A stretch of DNA of 64,000 nt from Methanobacterium sp. UBA176 (GTDB lineage Archaea; Methanobacteriota; Methanobacteria; Methanobacteriales; Methanobacteriaceae), in assembly GCA_002505765.1 (NCBI GenBank), contig DAVZ01000071.1, forward strand, positions 1 through 64,000, given 5' to 3'. Below the pieces are notes generated by a model. It had not been told where the DNA came from and did no database searches. It worked only from the letters and a program-made list of their open reading frames with translations. The position numbers and the translations under genes are program-made. Below, in pieces: positions 53,416 through 63,035 of the stretch. The first letter of the stretch is position 1. Each line of letters opens with the position of its first letter.

Positions 53416-54420
53416 TTATCTAAATGGAATAGAATTTATCATTTTAAGACTTAAATTAAAGAGTTTTGATGTTGGAATTAATATGGGATAGATTTTCTGG
53501 TAATTACATCCAAAACTTTTCTTTCTTTTATAATTAGAATTAGTTATATCAGAGGGAGTACTTCCCATACAAACTTTTTTAAATCCAAGCTTATCTGCTG
53601 TTTTAATAGCTTCCCACCACAGTAAATGAGGAATATGATATTGGGGCAGGTCACGATTAAATGCTAAATATCGCAAATATAGAGTTTCTTTTGAGGGGTC
53701 TAAAAAATTTATTGAACCTCCTGCAAAGAGGTCTTCTTTATGCAATATACTTATCTGTAAGTTATTCGGATAATAAAGGTTATATAAATCTATAAAATGA
53801 GAATAGGGGAATTTTTTACCTTTTATATATTCCATATTTTTGATGTAATACTCATAAAATATTTTAAATTCTGCTACTGTATTTAATTCTTTGATTTGAA
53901 ATCCATCCTTTATCAAGCGGTTAATATATTTTCTCTGACCTCTTCTGGCTGAAAAAACCTCATTCCAAATTTTTTCGTGGTTTAATTTTTCTAGATCCAG
54001 GTTCATAGTTCCTGTAGGGCTATATTCTATAAAGGAATTTTTTAAATTATTTATGAGTTCTTTACCTAAAAAATTAAATATTATATAAGACCAGGATTCT
54101 TTCTTTGCTACAGTTTTTAACTCTTTAATAATGAAATCTATCATAAGTGGATTGTTATCTTTTATAACTATATGATTATAATCTGATAGCGGTAAAGCGG
54201 TGATTCCCTTAAATTTTTTCATTTCCGTCTCAAAAAAGGGGCATATAGCAACTGTCTGGTCACCATCTAAAATTAGGAAGTAATGGGAGTTATAACCCAG
54301 TGACTCAATTACCTTTTTCCATTTGGTGGTGTGGAAAAATGTTCCTTTGCTCATTTTTTGGTTAAAATCTTCCCATAATCCAATATTAGCATCATTTAGC
54401 TTCTTGATACGAAAATCCAT
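53416..54420 (-). CDS. FemAB/BioF2-like acyltransferase with GNAT fold
   Basis: About 334 residues. FFHTTKWKKVIESLGYNSHYFLI at the N-terminal GNAT copy, RRGQRKYINRLIKDGFQIKE at the centre, and LYLRYLAFNRDLPQYHIPHLLWWEAIKTA with GFKKVCMGSTPSD in the second GNAT copy. This twin-GNAT layout belongs to FemAB/lipid II-glycyltransferase-like enzymes, which add amino acids or acyl groups to cell-wall precursors. Several starts are possible; the ATG at 54420 gives a family-like start with AAAGGTG upstream. The first in-frame codon at 54498 is TTG. Cell-wall or glycan modification is inferred from context. Confidence 0.75.
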   Translation of the reverse strand: MDFRIKKLNDANIGLWEDFNQKMSKGTFFHTTKWKKVIESLGYNSHYFLILDGDQTVAICPFFETEMKKFKGITALPLSDYNHIVIKDNNPLMIDFIIKELKTVAKKESWSYIIFNFLGKELINNLKNSFIEYSPTGTMNLDLEKLNHEKIWNEVFSARRGQRKYINRLIKDGFQIKELNTVAEFKIFYEYYIKNMEYIKGKKFPYSHFIDLYNLYYPNNLQISILHKEDLFAGGSINFLDPSKETLYLRYLAFNRDLPQYHIPHLLWWEAIKTADKLGFKKVCMGSTPSDITNSNYKRKKSFGCNYQKIYPILIPTSKLFNLSLKMINSIPFR

Positions 54421-54689
54421 ATCTTTAAAACACCTTTTTGAACTATTCATATTCATAAATCTTTTATGATGTGTATTAATACTTAATAGATGATCCAAAA
54501 TATTAATTAATAATAATATATAATATAGTATTATATAAATAAATATTTAATTTTTCCCCTGTTAAAAAGTGGAAAAAATTTAATAATAACTACTTAAAAT
54601 GGTAAATAAGATTTGTAATTGATAATATGTCACAGTATATGATTGGATTTATAAATTAAGTTTAAAAGGGATAAATTTTGGGATTTAGG

Positions 54690-55679
54690 ATGTTAAAAAA
54701 TAATTTAGCAAAATATGCGGAGAAAATTCGTTTTTTTGACTATTATGGTAATCTGAGAAGAAAAATCACTAAATCCCAGGTTATAATTTTATTGTATCAT
54801 AGAATCGGGCCCATGAGTGATAAATGGAAATTCGACCCTTTAAACCCCCAGATTTTTGAAGAACAGATAAAATACTTCGTGGAAAACTTCGAAATAATTT
54901 CACTAAAACATCTAAACAGAATGATTCTTAATGGGGATATCCCAGAAAAAGCAGTAGCAATAACAATTGATGATGGATATAAAGATAATTATAAATTTGC
55001 TTATCCAATACTAAAAAAATACAGTATACCAGCCACCATATTTCTTTCTACAGGTATTATTGATCAAAAAAAATTACTATGGGATGAAGAATTAAGTTAT
55101 GTTTTACTTAATACAGACAAAGATTCTATTGATATAAAGGATATGGGTTTCTATAAACTGAATTCTGATGAAAATAGAATCAAAGCCAGTTTAGAAATTG
55201 CCAGAAAACTGGAAAAAATGGATAATAATGAAAAAGAATCAATGATGGAGAAAGTAATTGATCTATTGGGTGTAAATATTCCTGATAAGTTAGGTAAGCA
55301 AAATATCATTTCCTGGAATGAAATTAAAAGGATGAATGAAAAAGGGATTGATTTTGGAGCCCATACGGTTAATCATCCTATCTTAACCAGTATTGATATT
55401 GATGATGCAAAATGGGAGGTATCAGAATCTAAAAACCGTATTGAAGAGGTTTTAGGGGTAGATGTTAATTCTTTTTCCTATCCCAATGGGGATTATAACG
55501 ATAAGATATTATCTCTCGTGAAGGACGCTGGCTTTAATTCTTCAGTTTCAGTGGAGCCTGGATTTGTAAATAATTCAGTTGATGAGTTATATCAATTGAA
55601 AAGGATTAATGGAACAACTAAAGATCTTCATGTGCTTAAATTGAGTTTATGTGGATTGTGGGGATTAAGGAATTTTTAA
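54690..55679 (+). CDS. Polysaccharide deacetylase (NodB-type)
   Basis: About 329 residues. NodB motifs: LLYHRIGP, AITIDDGYKDNY (catalytic Asp-Asp), GAHTVNHPIL (metal-binding H-x3-H), SFSYPNGDYN and GFNSSVSVEPG. It removes acetyl groups from a glycan N-acetyl-hexosamine, cytoplasmic or just beneath the surface because no signal peptide is visible. An in-frame TTG at 54678 is extended, but the ATG at 54690 behind GGGATTTAGG is preferred. Confidence 0.88.
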   Translation: MLKNNLAKYAEKIRFFDYYGNLRRKITKSQVIILLYHRIGPMSDKWKFDPLNPQIFEEQIKYFVENFEIISLKHLNRMILNGDIPEKAVAITIDDGYKDNYKFAYPILKKYSIPATIFLSTGIIDQKKLLWDEELSYVLLNTDKDSIDIKDMGFYKLNSDENRIKASLEIARKLEKMDNNEKESMMEKVIDLLGVNIPDKLGKQNIISWNEIKRMNEKGIDFGAHTVNHPILTSIDIDDAKWEVSESKNRIEEVLGVDVNSFSYPNGDYNDKILSLVKDAGFNSSVSVEPGFVNNSVDELYQLKRINGTTKDLHVLKLSLCGLWGLRNF

Positions 55680-55691
55680 TCAACCTTTTTT

Positions 55692-56267
55692 TTAGATATT
55701 AATTAAAATGTTAATCATTATGCTTGCAAAGATTATTAAAAGGGGTGTAATGAGAAAAATAGATATTTTTAGGAGTATGTCTAAGAATCTGTTATTTCTA
55801 TTGCTTTCATTATAAACATAGCTGAAAAATAGAAGTATGGTCAGTACTCCTGCTATAAATGCTTCATTATTTGTAAGCAAACTGAAAAAATCGGGTAAAT
55901 ATAAAATGGAAGCTATGGTGGTGATGGAAATGATGAATATGATTAAATAATAGATGTATACTGTTTTAAATTCTTCTAATTTGATTTTTGGAAATTGGGG
56001 TAGATTGATTGATTTGGTAAGGTTAATTTCAGGAAATTCAGGTGCATTGATTGAATTTAGGGAAAAATCAGGAATTTTTAAAACATTTTTAGGCAGGAAT
56101 CTGGAAAAATTGATGGGTTTTTCTGATTCCTCTTCAAATAGAAATCCATAATGGAATTCACTGATTTTTAACTCTCCACCACATGCACAGGATTCAAAAT
56201 CTTCCAGTGATTCACCTTCTTTTAATCTATAGTATCCCTTACACTTTTTGCAGATTATAACAGCCAT
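55692..56267 (-). CDS. Zinc-ribbon membrane protein
   Basis: 191 residues. An N-terminal zinc ribbon, CKKCKGYYRLKEGESLEDF with CACGGEL, gives the two Cys pairs. A Pro/Ile/Asn-rich linker and three to four C-terminal helices (about 103-190) follow. The same ribbon pattern (CxxCxGxYxLxxGExxxDF-x-C-CGGxL) appears in the DUF1616 protein at 60708-62513. Function unknown; the ribbon may be a docking site for a partner protein. GGTGTATCT precedes the start. Confidence 0.75.
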   Translation of the reverse strand: MAVIICKKCKGYYRLKEGESLEDFESCACGGELKISEFHYGFLFEEESEKPINFSRFLPKNVLKIPDFSLNSINAPEFPEINLTKSINLPQFPKIKLEEFKTVYIYYLIIFIISITTIASILYLPDFFSLLTNNEAFIAGVLTILLFFSYVYNESNRNNRFLDILLKISIFLITPLLIIFASIMINILINI

Positions 56268-56446
56268 AGATACACCACAAATTATATAATAATTTAGGGC
56301 TTCCTACTATATTAAGTTATAGTATTACAATAATTTTTTCTTAAAATATTTAAAAAACAGATAGGGATGCATTCTATAAACAAATTAAAAAAATTTAATA
56401 TAAAATTAAACTGGATTAACTGAAACTAAAAATTATTAAAAAAAAT

Positions 56447-57457
56447 CTATTTGCTATTTTTCACTTTAAGCGGTTTCTGCATGCTCTTTAGTTCAGGATA
56501 ATGTTCACTATCCTTAAAAAGGCTGCTATTAAGGTTCTGATTGAAGTGGGGGACAATGTTGTTGATCATCCTGGAGATGGAATGTAAAATAATACCTACA
56601 ATGGCTAAAAACCCTCCAGCCATTGTTAAAAGTATGGCAAACATTGTTGGAGCCAGACTTGTAGATGCTGAAGGGGCGAAACCGGCATAAATTGTTGATT
56701 TGGCCACATAGTCTCCAAAGAACATCAGCCCCAAACTGATTCCAGCAATGCTGATTATCATACCAGGCACTGTAAAGTAGAATAGAGGTCTTCTGAATTC
56801 AATATCGTTTAATATTCTCATCAAAACTAAAATACCATGACTCACCGGATTTTTGGTGGAGCCGTTTAGATCATATCTGACTCCAATTTCCACTTCCATA
56901 ATTTTTAAACCCGCATCTGCTGCATCGGACAACATTTCACTTTCAATGCTAAAATCACTGGATTTAAATCTAAATACTGGAAATGTATGTCTTGCAAATG
57001 CTCTGAATCCGCTCTGACTATCGGTGATCTTAATTTTACTGCTTAAGTAAGTGGCCCTATCAAGTACCTTTTGACCAACACGCCTGTAAGATGGGGTGTT
57101 CTTACCATTCCCATTAAGGTAGCGGCTTCCATTAACGATGTCTGCCTCCCCATTTAGTATTGGATTTATAAGCTTTGGAATTTCATCAGAATTGTGCTGA
57201 CCATCAGAATCAATAGTAACTATAATATCAGAATCTTCAGCAGCCATAAAACCTGTTTTTAATGCAGCACCTTTACCCTTATTGGTCTTATGGGAAATTA
57301 CTTCGGCACCGGCGAGTCTGGCAATTTCTGAAGTATTATCGGCACTGCCATCATCAACCACTATTACCCTGTTTACATATTTTTTAGTTCCAAGTATCAC
57401 GCTACCGATGCTCAGTTCTTCATTATATGCTGGTATTATTGCGGTTACGATGGTCAT
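56447..57457 (-). CDS. Glycosyltransferase family 2 with C-terminal membrane helices
   Basis: 336 residues. GT-A fold: IPAYNEELSIGSVI, VVDDGSADNTSEI and VTIDSDGQHNSDEIPKL (the D-x-D-like metal site), then SQSGFRAFARHTF. Two helices at about 225-245 and 270-295 anchor it. It resembles dolichyl-phosphate sugar synthases (DPM1-like), which load mannose or glucose onto the lipid carrier; the donor is not assignable. It reads leftward, away from the preceding genes. AGGTAATATT precedes the start. Confidence 0.88.
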   Translation of the reverse strand: MTIVTAIIPAYNEELSIGSVILGTKKYVNRVIVVDDGSADNTSEIARLAGAEVISHKTNKGKGAALKTGFMAAEDSDIIVTIDSDGQHNSDEIPKLINPILNGEADIVNGSRYLNGNGKNTPSYRRVGQKVLDRATYLSSKIKITDSQSGFRAFARHTFPVFRFKSSDFSIESEMLSDAADAGLKIMEVEIGVRYDLNGSTKNPVSHGILVLMRILNDIEFRRPLFYFTVPGMIISIAGISLGLMFFGDYVAKSTIYAGFAPSASTSLAPTMFAILLTMAGGFLAIVGIILHSISRMINNIVPHFNQNLNSSLFKDSEHYPELKSMQKPLKVKNSK

Positions 57458-57667
57458 AATATTACCTGATGATTCATTATAATAATTTTAGCGCAAAAAT
57501 TATGATTTATTTACCTCAGATTCTTAAATTAAAGTTAGATAGGTCTCTATATAAATCTTTTGTGTAATTTTAAAAGTGAATTCATTTTTGAAATTAAATT
57601 ATAATAATCAAATGCTAATTAAAGATTTTTTATACTGATATAAAAAAGACTAACTTAAAATTGTATG

Positions 57668-58873
57668 TTAAAAAACTACGAAGGGCATCACTAAAAAGAG
57701 TACTGAATTAGAAATTCCGTGTGATAGGGTAATACCGAACAAACTGTTTGTCCTCTGGAACATGTATCCATAGAACATAGACACGCTGAATACGAATAAA
57801 AGGTCTAAAACGAAAATCCAGCCAATATGCATGGATGTAAACAACAATGAAGTAAATATAAGGCCGAAAAAGCTACCAAAAAGGTTTTCAGCATTTTTCT
57901 GGATTATTCCCCTGAAAAGGAGTTCTTCAGCTAAACCGGTTGAAATTAACAATATGGTTCCTGCAATTAAAACTGTTTCCAGGCTAAAATAGGGTATAAG
58001 GGGTTTTGGATGCAATATTTGATACTCTATAAATCCAAGTAATAATCCTGAAAGTCCAATAGCAAGTTGTACAGGAATATTTCCCAGTGTCAAACCCAGT
58101 TTCCTTCTGCTGATATTTTGAGCCCTTGCAATAGTAAATGTAGCTGCAAATAGGGGAATAGAAATTATTGGAAACCAGTAAAGAGCAGGGGTCTGCATTA
58201 TAGGTATGGTAAGTCCGATTATCCTTATCATGGGTACTGCCATCATGGACAGTAAAAGAATGGAAAAATTATAGGAACTATCAAGTGATGCGTGGACTAA
58301 AAGAAGAATAAGCACCATAACATGGATTATAAGTCCTGCTTCCATGCTGTAGTAGGTTATAACGAGTTCAGCAACACAGATAAGAATTAGATATGTTGAT
58401 AGAAACAATAAATGCTTCTTATTTATTTTTTGAGAGGATTTTTTTTCTTCAATGGAAATAATTGATCGTTTAATTTCCTCCTCCTTTTCTGTATTTCTTA
58501 TTTTTTGAAATGATTGGAGGGATTTTTTATAGTCTATCAGGGCATCTTCAAGGGCATCATGGGCTTCGTAGGTACTGGCAATTAGTTTTGATAAAATTCC
58601 TATCTTTTCATGGTCATTGGCTTTTTGAAATTTATTTAAAGCTTTTTCATAGTATGTTCGAGATTCAGGGTAATTTCCCTCCATCTCATGGAGTATTCCA
58701 ATTCCACTCAGGGCATAACCTTCACCAACAGGGTCTCTTGCTTTCTTATAATATTTAAGCGATGTTCTGTAGTTGTGTTCAGCTTCTTCTAAATTTTTTA
58801 TAGCTGAAAATTCATCGCCTGTTTTTAATAGTTGATCAGCAATGAATTGATATTTAACTGGCTTTTTCATCAT
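57668..58873 (-). CDS. TPR repeats fused to a CPBP intramembrane protease
   Basis: About 401 residues. The first 130 or so are TPR-like helix pairs (AEHNYRTSLKYYKKARDPVG...SRTYYEKALNKFQKA...ALIDYKKSLQSFQKI). The remainder has about eight helices and the CPBP/Abi motifs EELLFRGIIQKNAE, FTSMHIGW and LSHGISNSVLF, with the Glu-Glu-x3-Arg and His residues of glutamic-type intramembrane proteases. Combination of a TPR scaffold with a CAAX-like protease suggests recognition of a partner peptide. ATG at 58873 after AGGGATCATA is preferred to the start at 58912. Confidence 0.82.
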   Translation of the reverse strand: MMKKPVKYQFIADQLLKTGDEFSAIKNLEEAEHNYRTSLKYYKKARDPVGEGYALSGIGILHEMEGNYPESRTYYEKALNKFQKANDHEKIGILSKLIASTYEAHDALEDALIDYKKSLQSFQKIRNTEKEEEIKRSIISIEEKKSSQKINKKHLLFLSTYLILICVAELVITYYSMEAGLIIHVMVLILLLVHASLDSSYNFSILLLSMMAVPMIRIIGLTIPIMQTPALYWFPIISIPLFAATFTIARAQNISRRKLGLTLGNIPVQLAIGLSGLLLGFIEYQILHPKPLIPYFSLETVLIAGTILLISTGLAEELLFRGIIQKNAENLFGSFFGLIFTSLLFTSMHIGWIFVLDLLFVFSVSMFYGYMFQRTNSLFGITLSHGISNSVLFLVMPFVVF

Positions 58874-58943
58874 TATGATCCCTGAATTAAATTTTAAAAA
58901 GATTTTCACCAATTCGCCTGAATTATCTAATTATAATTTATAT

Positions 58944-59549
58944 TCACATATAAATAATGTCCTTATTTCTTTTGGCCTTATTTTTTTCACCGTTTGGATA
59001 ATATATGAAATCCATGGTAAGCACAATTCTATCGTCGTTTTTAATTTTAAAGGTTCCTTCCCAGTCGGTCATAGGGCCGTCTATTTTGAATGTGCCGGGT
59101 ATTGCCCCATTTTCACTGGAAAAAGTGCCTTTACCAGTCCAGACAGCGCAGCTCATGTTGAAATTTCCTGAATACCTGGTTTCAAACATTGCTTTCCTTA
59201 AATCACCATTTATAAGAGCCAGAATTGTATTTGGAGTAACTTCAATACTTTTTAATCTTCCTGTGCCTTTAAGACCGTCACTTGTATAATCAAGGGGGCT
59301 TTCAGCCTTTTCAGCGCCTGGAAGTTTTATCATGAAGGTGAAATCACGCCCTACACCATTAATTTTATAGTAACCACCTAAAGAACCTCCTTTATCAGAT
59401 ATTGGCGGTATCCATATGCTGGAGGTATAATTATAGGTTAATTGGTCAAATACGATCTCTTCCAGATTATTCTGGGTTAATTCATAAATTATAAACCCGG
59501 AGATTAGAATAAATGCTGCCAGTACAGGTATTATAATCTTATTTTCCAT
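58944..59549 (-). CDS. Membrane-anchored secreted protein of unknown function
   Basis: 201 residues. One N-terminal helix (about 4-23), then an outward beta-rich domain with GGYYKINGVGRDFTFMIKLPG, GKGTFSSENGAIPGTFKIDGP and a final basic stretch. Several sequons are present. No family is recognised. GGTGATTTTTA precedes the start. It ends 70 bases ahead of the TPR-protease gene and may be co-transcribed with it. Confidence 0.65.
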   Translation of the reverse strand: MENKIIIPVLAAFILISGFIIYELTQNNLEEIVFDQLTYNYTSSIWIPPISDKGGSLGGYYKINGVGRDFTFMIKLPGAEKAESPLDYTSDGLKGTGRLKSIEVTPNTILALINGDLRKAMFETRYSGNFNMSCAVWTGKGTFSSENGAIPGTFKIDGPMTDWEGTFKIKNDDRIVLTMDFIYYPNGEKNKAKRNKDIIYM

Positions 59550-59591
59550 TAAAAATCACCGAAAAAAGAAAAAAAATGAGGTTATTTATAC

Positions 59592-60263
59592 TCAAATTAT
59601 CTGTGCTATTCGCTCGCAGAGTTCTGGTGGGAATACTATTGTTAGGGTTACTTTTCCATTTTGGTCTACTGTAAGAATTTCTTCTTCATAGAGGGGTATG
59701 TTCTCGTCATAGTCAATGAATCCCTGTAATTTATGTAATTTGTTAATATCATCTGCAGTGAATATTGTGTCACTTTTTATTTCCCGTGGAAGTTGGTTTA
59801 CTGGTAATCCAGCATAGAATATCTCAAGTTTTTCGTCGTTAGGTCCTGGAAACTGTGTGTTGGACCATCCCTGCATGGTAAGATTCAGGTCACCTGTTCC
59901 TCCAGCGGCTGGGTTTAAAAGCCATTTCCATGCTAAAATCCTTATTGTGGTCCCTGCAGGTAGTTGCCTGTTTCCATATCCAGCAAGCTTACTTAAATCC
60001 ATAACAATTCTTCCATTTTGAGGTTTTAAGTAAAGTTCTGAATAGAATGTTTTGGTTTTCCCATTTTTCATGGTCACATTCTCAAGAACCACATCCATAT
60101 GCAGCCATGTGGTTCCATTGTTATAGAAAGCAAGTTTTGTACCTTTATAGTCTGCAGCGGTAACAGGGGTTTGAGTATTATTAAATGTGGTCAAGGCAAA
60201 TGCACCAACAACTATTAAAGCTACCAGTGCAACAATAACTATTATCCTATTCCATAAAACCAT
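59592..60263 (-). CDS. Membrane-anchored secreted protein of unknown function
   Basis: 223 residues. N-terminal helix (about 8-27), then a beta-rich external part with YKGTKLAFYNNGTTWLHMD, WKWLLNPAAGGTGDLNLTM and VTLTIVFPPEL. Low sequon density but several NxT sites. Family unrecognised. AGGAGGAGTATT is a strong ribosome site. It lies 10 bases from the small helical protein upstream, so the two are co-transcribed; both could be parts of one surface complex. Confidence 0.65.
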   Translation of the reverse strand: MVLWNRIIVIVALVALIVVGAFALTTFNNTQTPVTAADYKGTKLAFYNNGTTWLHMDVVLENVTMKNGKTKTFYSELYLKPQNGRIVMDLSKLAGYGNRQLPAGTTIRILAWKWLLNPAAGGTGDLNLTMQGWSNTQFPGPNDEKLEIFYAGLPVNQLPREIKSDTIFTADDINKLHKLQGFIDYDENIPLYEEEILTVDQNGKVTLTIVFPPELCERIAQII

Positions 60264-60273
60264 AATACTCCTC

Positions 60274-60510
60274 CTAAATCAAGGTCACCACTTTATAAGC
60301 TACGATAGCTGTAAATACAATTAATAATGGTACTATTGCAACGTTTGATCCGCTAACAAATGATTTCATACGCTTGTTTTTATCCGCCTCTGAACTTAAG
60401 ATCTCTTTAATGGCTAAAAATGCAATCAATGAAATTACTGCTATAATACTGTACGCCATAACCTGAGCAGTAGTAACAGTTGTTGTAGTTGTGGTTACAG
60501 TTGAGATCAT
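60274..60510 (-). CDS. Small membrane protein with Thr-rich N-terminus
   Basis: 78 residues starting at the ATG at 60508-60510. The start is chosen because GGAGGT lies 10 bases before it and overlaps the other in-frame ATG at 60528. A Thr/Val-rich external N-terminus (TVTTTTTTVTT, a possible O-glycosylation site) precedes a helix (about 17-35), a charged loop (SSEADKNKRMKSF) and a second helix. Family unknown. It is the first gene of a run with the secreted proteins at 59592 and perhaps 58944. Confidence 0.6.
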   Translation of the reverse strand: MISTVTTTTTTVTTAQVMAYSIIAVISLIAFLAIKEILSSEADKNKRMKSFVSGSNVAIVPLLIVFTAIVAYKVVTLI

Positions 60511-60707
60511 TTTTATAAATACCTCCATCAATATGTTAAATAGCTCAATGTATATAAGTTTTGCTATTTTTAAATAAATTTTGTGATTCTATTCACGTTT
60601 TAAATGGGAATTAAAATATTTCACTGTTATTGTTCTTAAATAAACTCTTATATTCTATTTATATTGCTTAATAATATTTTTATTGTTATTCATAAAGTGT
60701 TATGTGT

Positions 60708-62513
60708 TCATTTTATATTTATCCATAGGTGAAGTGACCTGTATACGGTTTTATTATCGGGGAGTTTGTACAAAAGAAATTCCATCTTCTTTTTTTGTCC
60801 TGATCTTGCAGCATAAAATGTAAACGGTTCCTCCCACTTACCTTTATTTTCTAAGGTAACATTTTCTTCTTTAAGGATTATGTTATTTAATTTCACAACC
60901 ACTTTGTAGTTGATTTTTGAATATTCATGGTTCACGATTCCAATTTTAACGGTTCCAGTCTGGCCCACTGTTAAATTGGTTGGATAATCACTGGCCTTAC
61001 CGCCAGGGCCAAGAATATAGAATTCAGTGAATTTTTCACCCTGTTTAGGGGTTACAATTACATAGATAGTCATGGAAATAGCCAGAATTATGGATAAAAC
61101 CAGTAAAACTGATAAAATCCGGTCTAACTTTGATTCTCTTTTGAATCCTTTGATTAAATTGTTTAAATGATATCTGAATCTGTAACTGAGTCTTTCATCT
61201 TCAGGAATTTTTAATCTCCTAAAAAAAGCAATAATACACATTAGAATAGTGAAAATAGATAAGGATATTAAAATTGGGGCTAATCTAATACCAAATGGGG
61301 TGTAATTTAACAGTAAACCTATAAGGGGAGTAACCGATATACTCAATCCAAAACTTAATGCTAAACGTTCAATATTATCCAGATCATCTTTTTTTGGAAA
61401 TAGAGCTGCAATCAGGGAATAACCTGGCAGAAACAGTATGAAAATAAGTCCAAGAATGATTCTAAAGGGGGTATCATTTAATATGGGCACCATTACAAAA
61501 ATCACGCATAGAACTGTGGCCAGGAATACAGTTAAAATGTCCCATGGTAAAAATAATTTTTTGGAAGGTTTTTTAAAGTAATCTTTTTTAGAAACTTCTC
61601 TAATTGTTTCTTTAGAAGATCTCATCCTGAAGATAAATGAAAACATCATCAATGAGACTGTAATGATGGATATGGCCATAATGGGGATGATTGATTTTAT
61701 TCCCAGGCTTAAAAAACCTGATAAAAGGATGATTAATAAACTTAATATGATACTTAAAGAAACACGCCTGATTATGCTTATAGTTATATCTAAAGGAAAT
61801 ATAACCATTGAAAGAGAATAACCAGATAAGAAGAAGATTAATATACTTACAAGGGTCATTCTTACAATGGAATTTTCTAAAGAGGGAACGCTAACAGTTA
61901 GAATGCTTAAGAAGGTGATGAGGATCACAAGTAAAACATCTCTGTATTCAAATGGGGGGAGGCTTATATCTGGTTTTAATATTTTTTTCCCCAGATTGTC
62001 TGGTTCTATATCCTTTTTCAGCTTGTTTTGATCGGATTTAACATATCTAAGATTACCACCACACTGGCAGTGTTTAAAATCTTCTGGAAACTCTCCCCTT
62101 CCCAGTTTGTAGTGTCCTCTACAATTTTCACAGACCAGATACCCATCAGATTTATCTGATTTTCTTCTTTTGATATGTGTAATCGTTCCCATTAAAACTG
62201 TAATGATCACCAATACTGTGAAAAATAAATTATAAGAGAATTTAGATGCACTAAAAACTGATATTAAACTGAAAAATATTGTAATTGCTGTGCTTAAAAT
62301 TATACCAAATAAAATTCGTTTTTTTAAGCCAAAGCTTTCTTTAAGAGGATACAAAACAGTTATTAAGGCATATCCGGGCAATATAAATAGTAAAAGTGTG
62401 GCGGGAACGACCCTTAATGGAAATTCATTCAAAGGGGGAACAAAAATGCATAAAATAGAAATTATTGATAGTAAAATTACCATTAAGATGTCTCTATTTT
62501 GTAACTGCTTCAT
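60708..62513 (-). CDS. Triplicated DUF1616 membrane protein with zinc ribbon
   Basis: 601 residues. Three copies of one four-helix module: residues about 7-115 (NRDILMVILLSIISIL...LFILPGYALITVLYPL), about 188-300 (YRDVLLVILITFLSIL...FLSGYSLSMVIFPL) and about 325-440 (PWDILTVFLATVLCVI...FLPGYSLIAALFPK). Each has a PGYxL or SGYSL turn. Between the first two sits a zinc ribbon, CENCRGHYKLGRGEFPEDF with CQCGGNL. A last helix (about 470-490) leads to an outward C-terminal domain with PGGKASDYPTNLTVGQ. DUF1616 is a family of unknown role in methanogens, often single or double. No enzyme motif is seen. Confidence 0.8.
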   Translation of the reverse strand: MKQLQNRDILMVILLSIISILCIFVPPLNEFPLRVVPATLLLFILPGYALITVLYPLKESFGLKKRILFGIILSTAITIFFSLISVFSASKFSYNLFFTVLVIITVLMGTITHIKRRKSDKSDGYLVCENCRGHYKLGRGEFPEDFKHCQCGGNLRYVKSDQNKLKKDIEPDNLGKKILKPDISLPPFEYRDVLLVILITFLSILTVSVPSLENSIVRMTLVSILIFFLSGYSLSMVIFPLDITISIIRRVSLSIILSLLIILLSGFLSLGIKSIIPIMAISIITVSLMMFSFIFRMRSSKETIREVSKKDYFKKPSKKLFLPWDILTVFLATVLCVIFVMVPILNDTPFRIILGLIFILFLPGYSLIAALFPKKDDLDNIERLALSFGLSISVTPLIGLLLNYTPFGIRLAPILISLSIFTILMCIIAFFRRLKIPEDERLSYRFRYHLNNLIKGFKRESKLDRILSVLLVLSIILAISMTIYVIVTPKQGEKFTEFYILGPGGKASDYPTNLTVGQTGTVKIGIVNHEYSKINYKVVVKLNNIILKEENVTLENKGKWEEPFTFYAARSGQKKKMEFLLYKLPDNKTVYRSLHLWINIK

Positions 62514-62713
62514 TATTGGGGCCTCGGCGATGATACTTGTATTTTTCGATAATAAGAATAACTGTATATAATTTGATTAATTTTTTATAACAATCTTATA
62601 TAAAAATGATTAATACGAAAAAATATATCTGAATCAGGTTTATCTGTAAATTCATTTTAAATATGATAGATTTCTAAATATAATAAAAATGTTTATTATA
62701 ATGGAGATACTTT

Positions 62714-63004
62714 ATGGAAAAATTATCAACTTCAACTGTAATTAAAGTCACCAGAGAAGCGGTTCACTGTGATGTGGAAGACGAAGTGGTGATTTTAAGC
62801 ATGAAAGATGGAGTTTATTATGGGCTGAATCCTGTTGGGGCATTTATCTGGAATCAGATACAGGAGCCAAAGAGGGTAGATGAAATATGTGATTTAATAA
62901 TGGGCGAATTTGATGTGGGTAGAGAAGAATGTGAGGCAGATTTAATGGAACTGCTCAATGAATTACAGGAAAAAAACCTTATTGAGATTGAGGAAAGTTT
63001 CTAA
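62714..63004 (+). CDS. PqqD-family peptide-binding protein (RRE)
   Basis: 96 residues. The PqqD/lasso B1 pattern is complete: VILSMKDGVYYGLNPVGAFIWN followed by EICDLIMGEFDVGREECEADLMELLNEL. These small winged-helix proteins bind the leader of a precursor peptide and present it to a modifying enzyme. A good ribosome site GGAGATACTTT precedes the start. It is followed 31 bases later by a B2-like protease, the usual partner. No precursor gene or cyclase is recognised in the window. Confidence 0.85.
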   Translation: MEKLSTSTVIKVTREAVHCDVEDEVVILSMKDGVYYGLNPVGAFIWNQIQEPKRVDEICDLIMGEFDVGREECEADLMELLNELQEKNLIEIEESF

Positions 63005-63035
63005 ACCACTAAATCAAAAAGATTTTGAGGTATTT

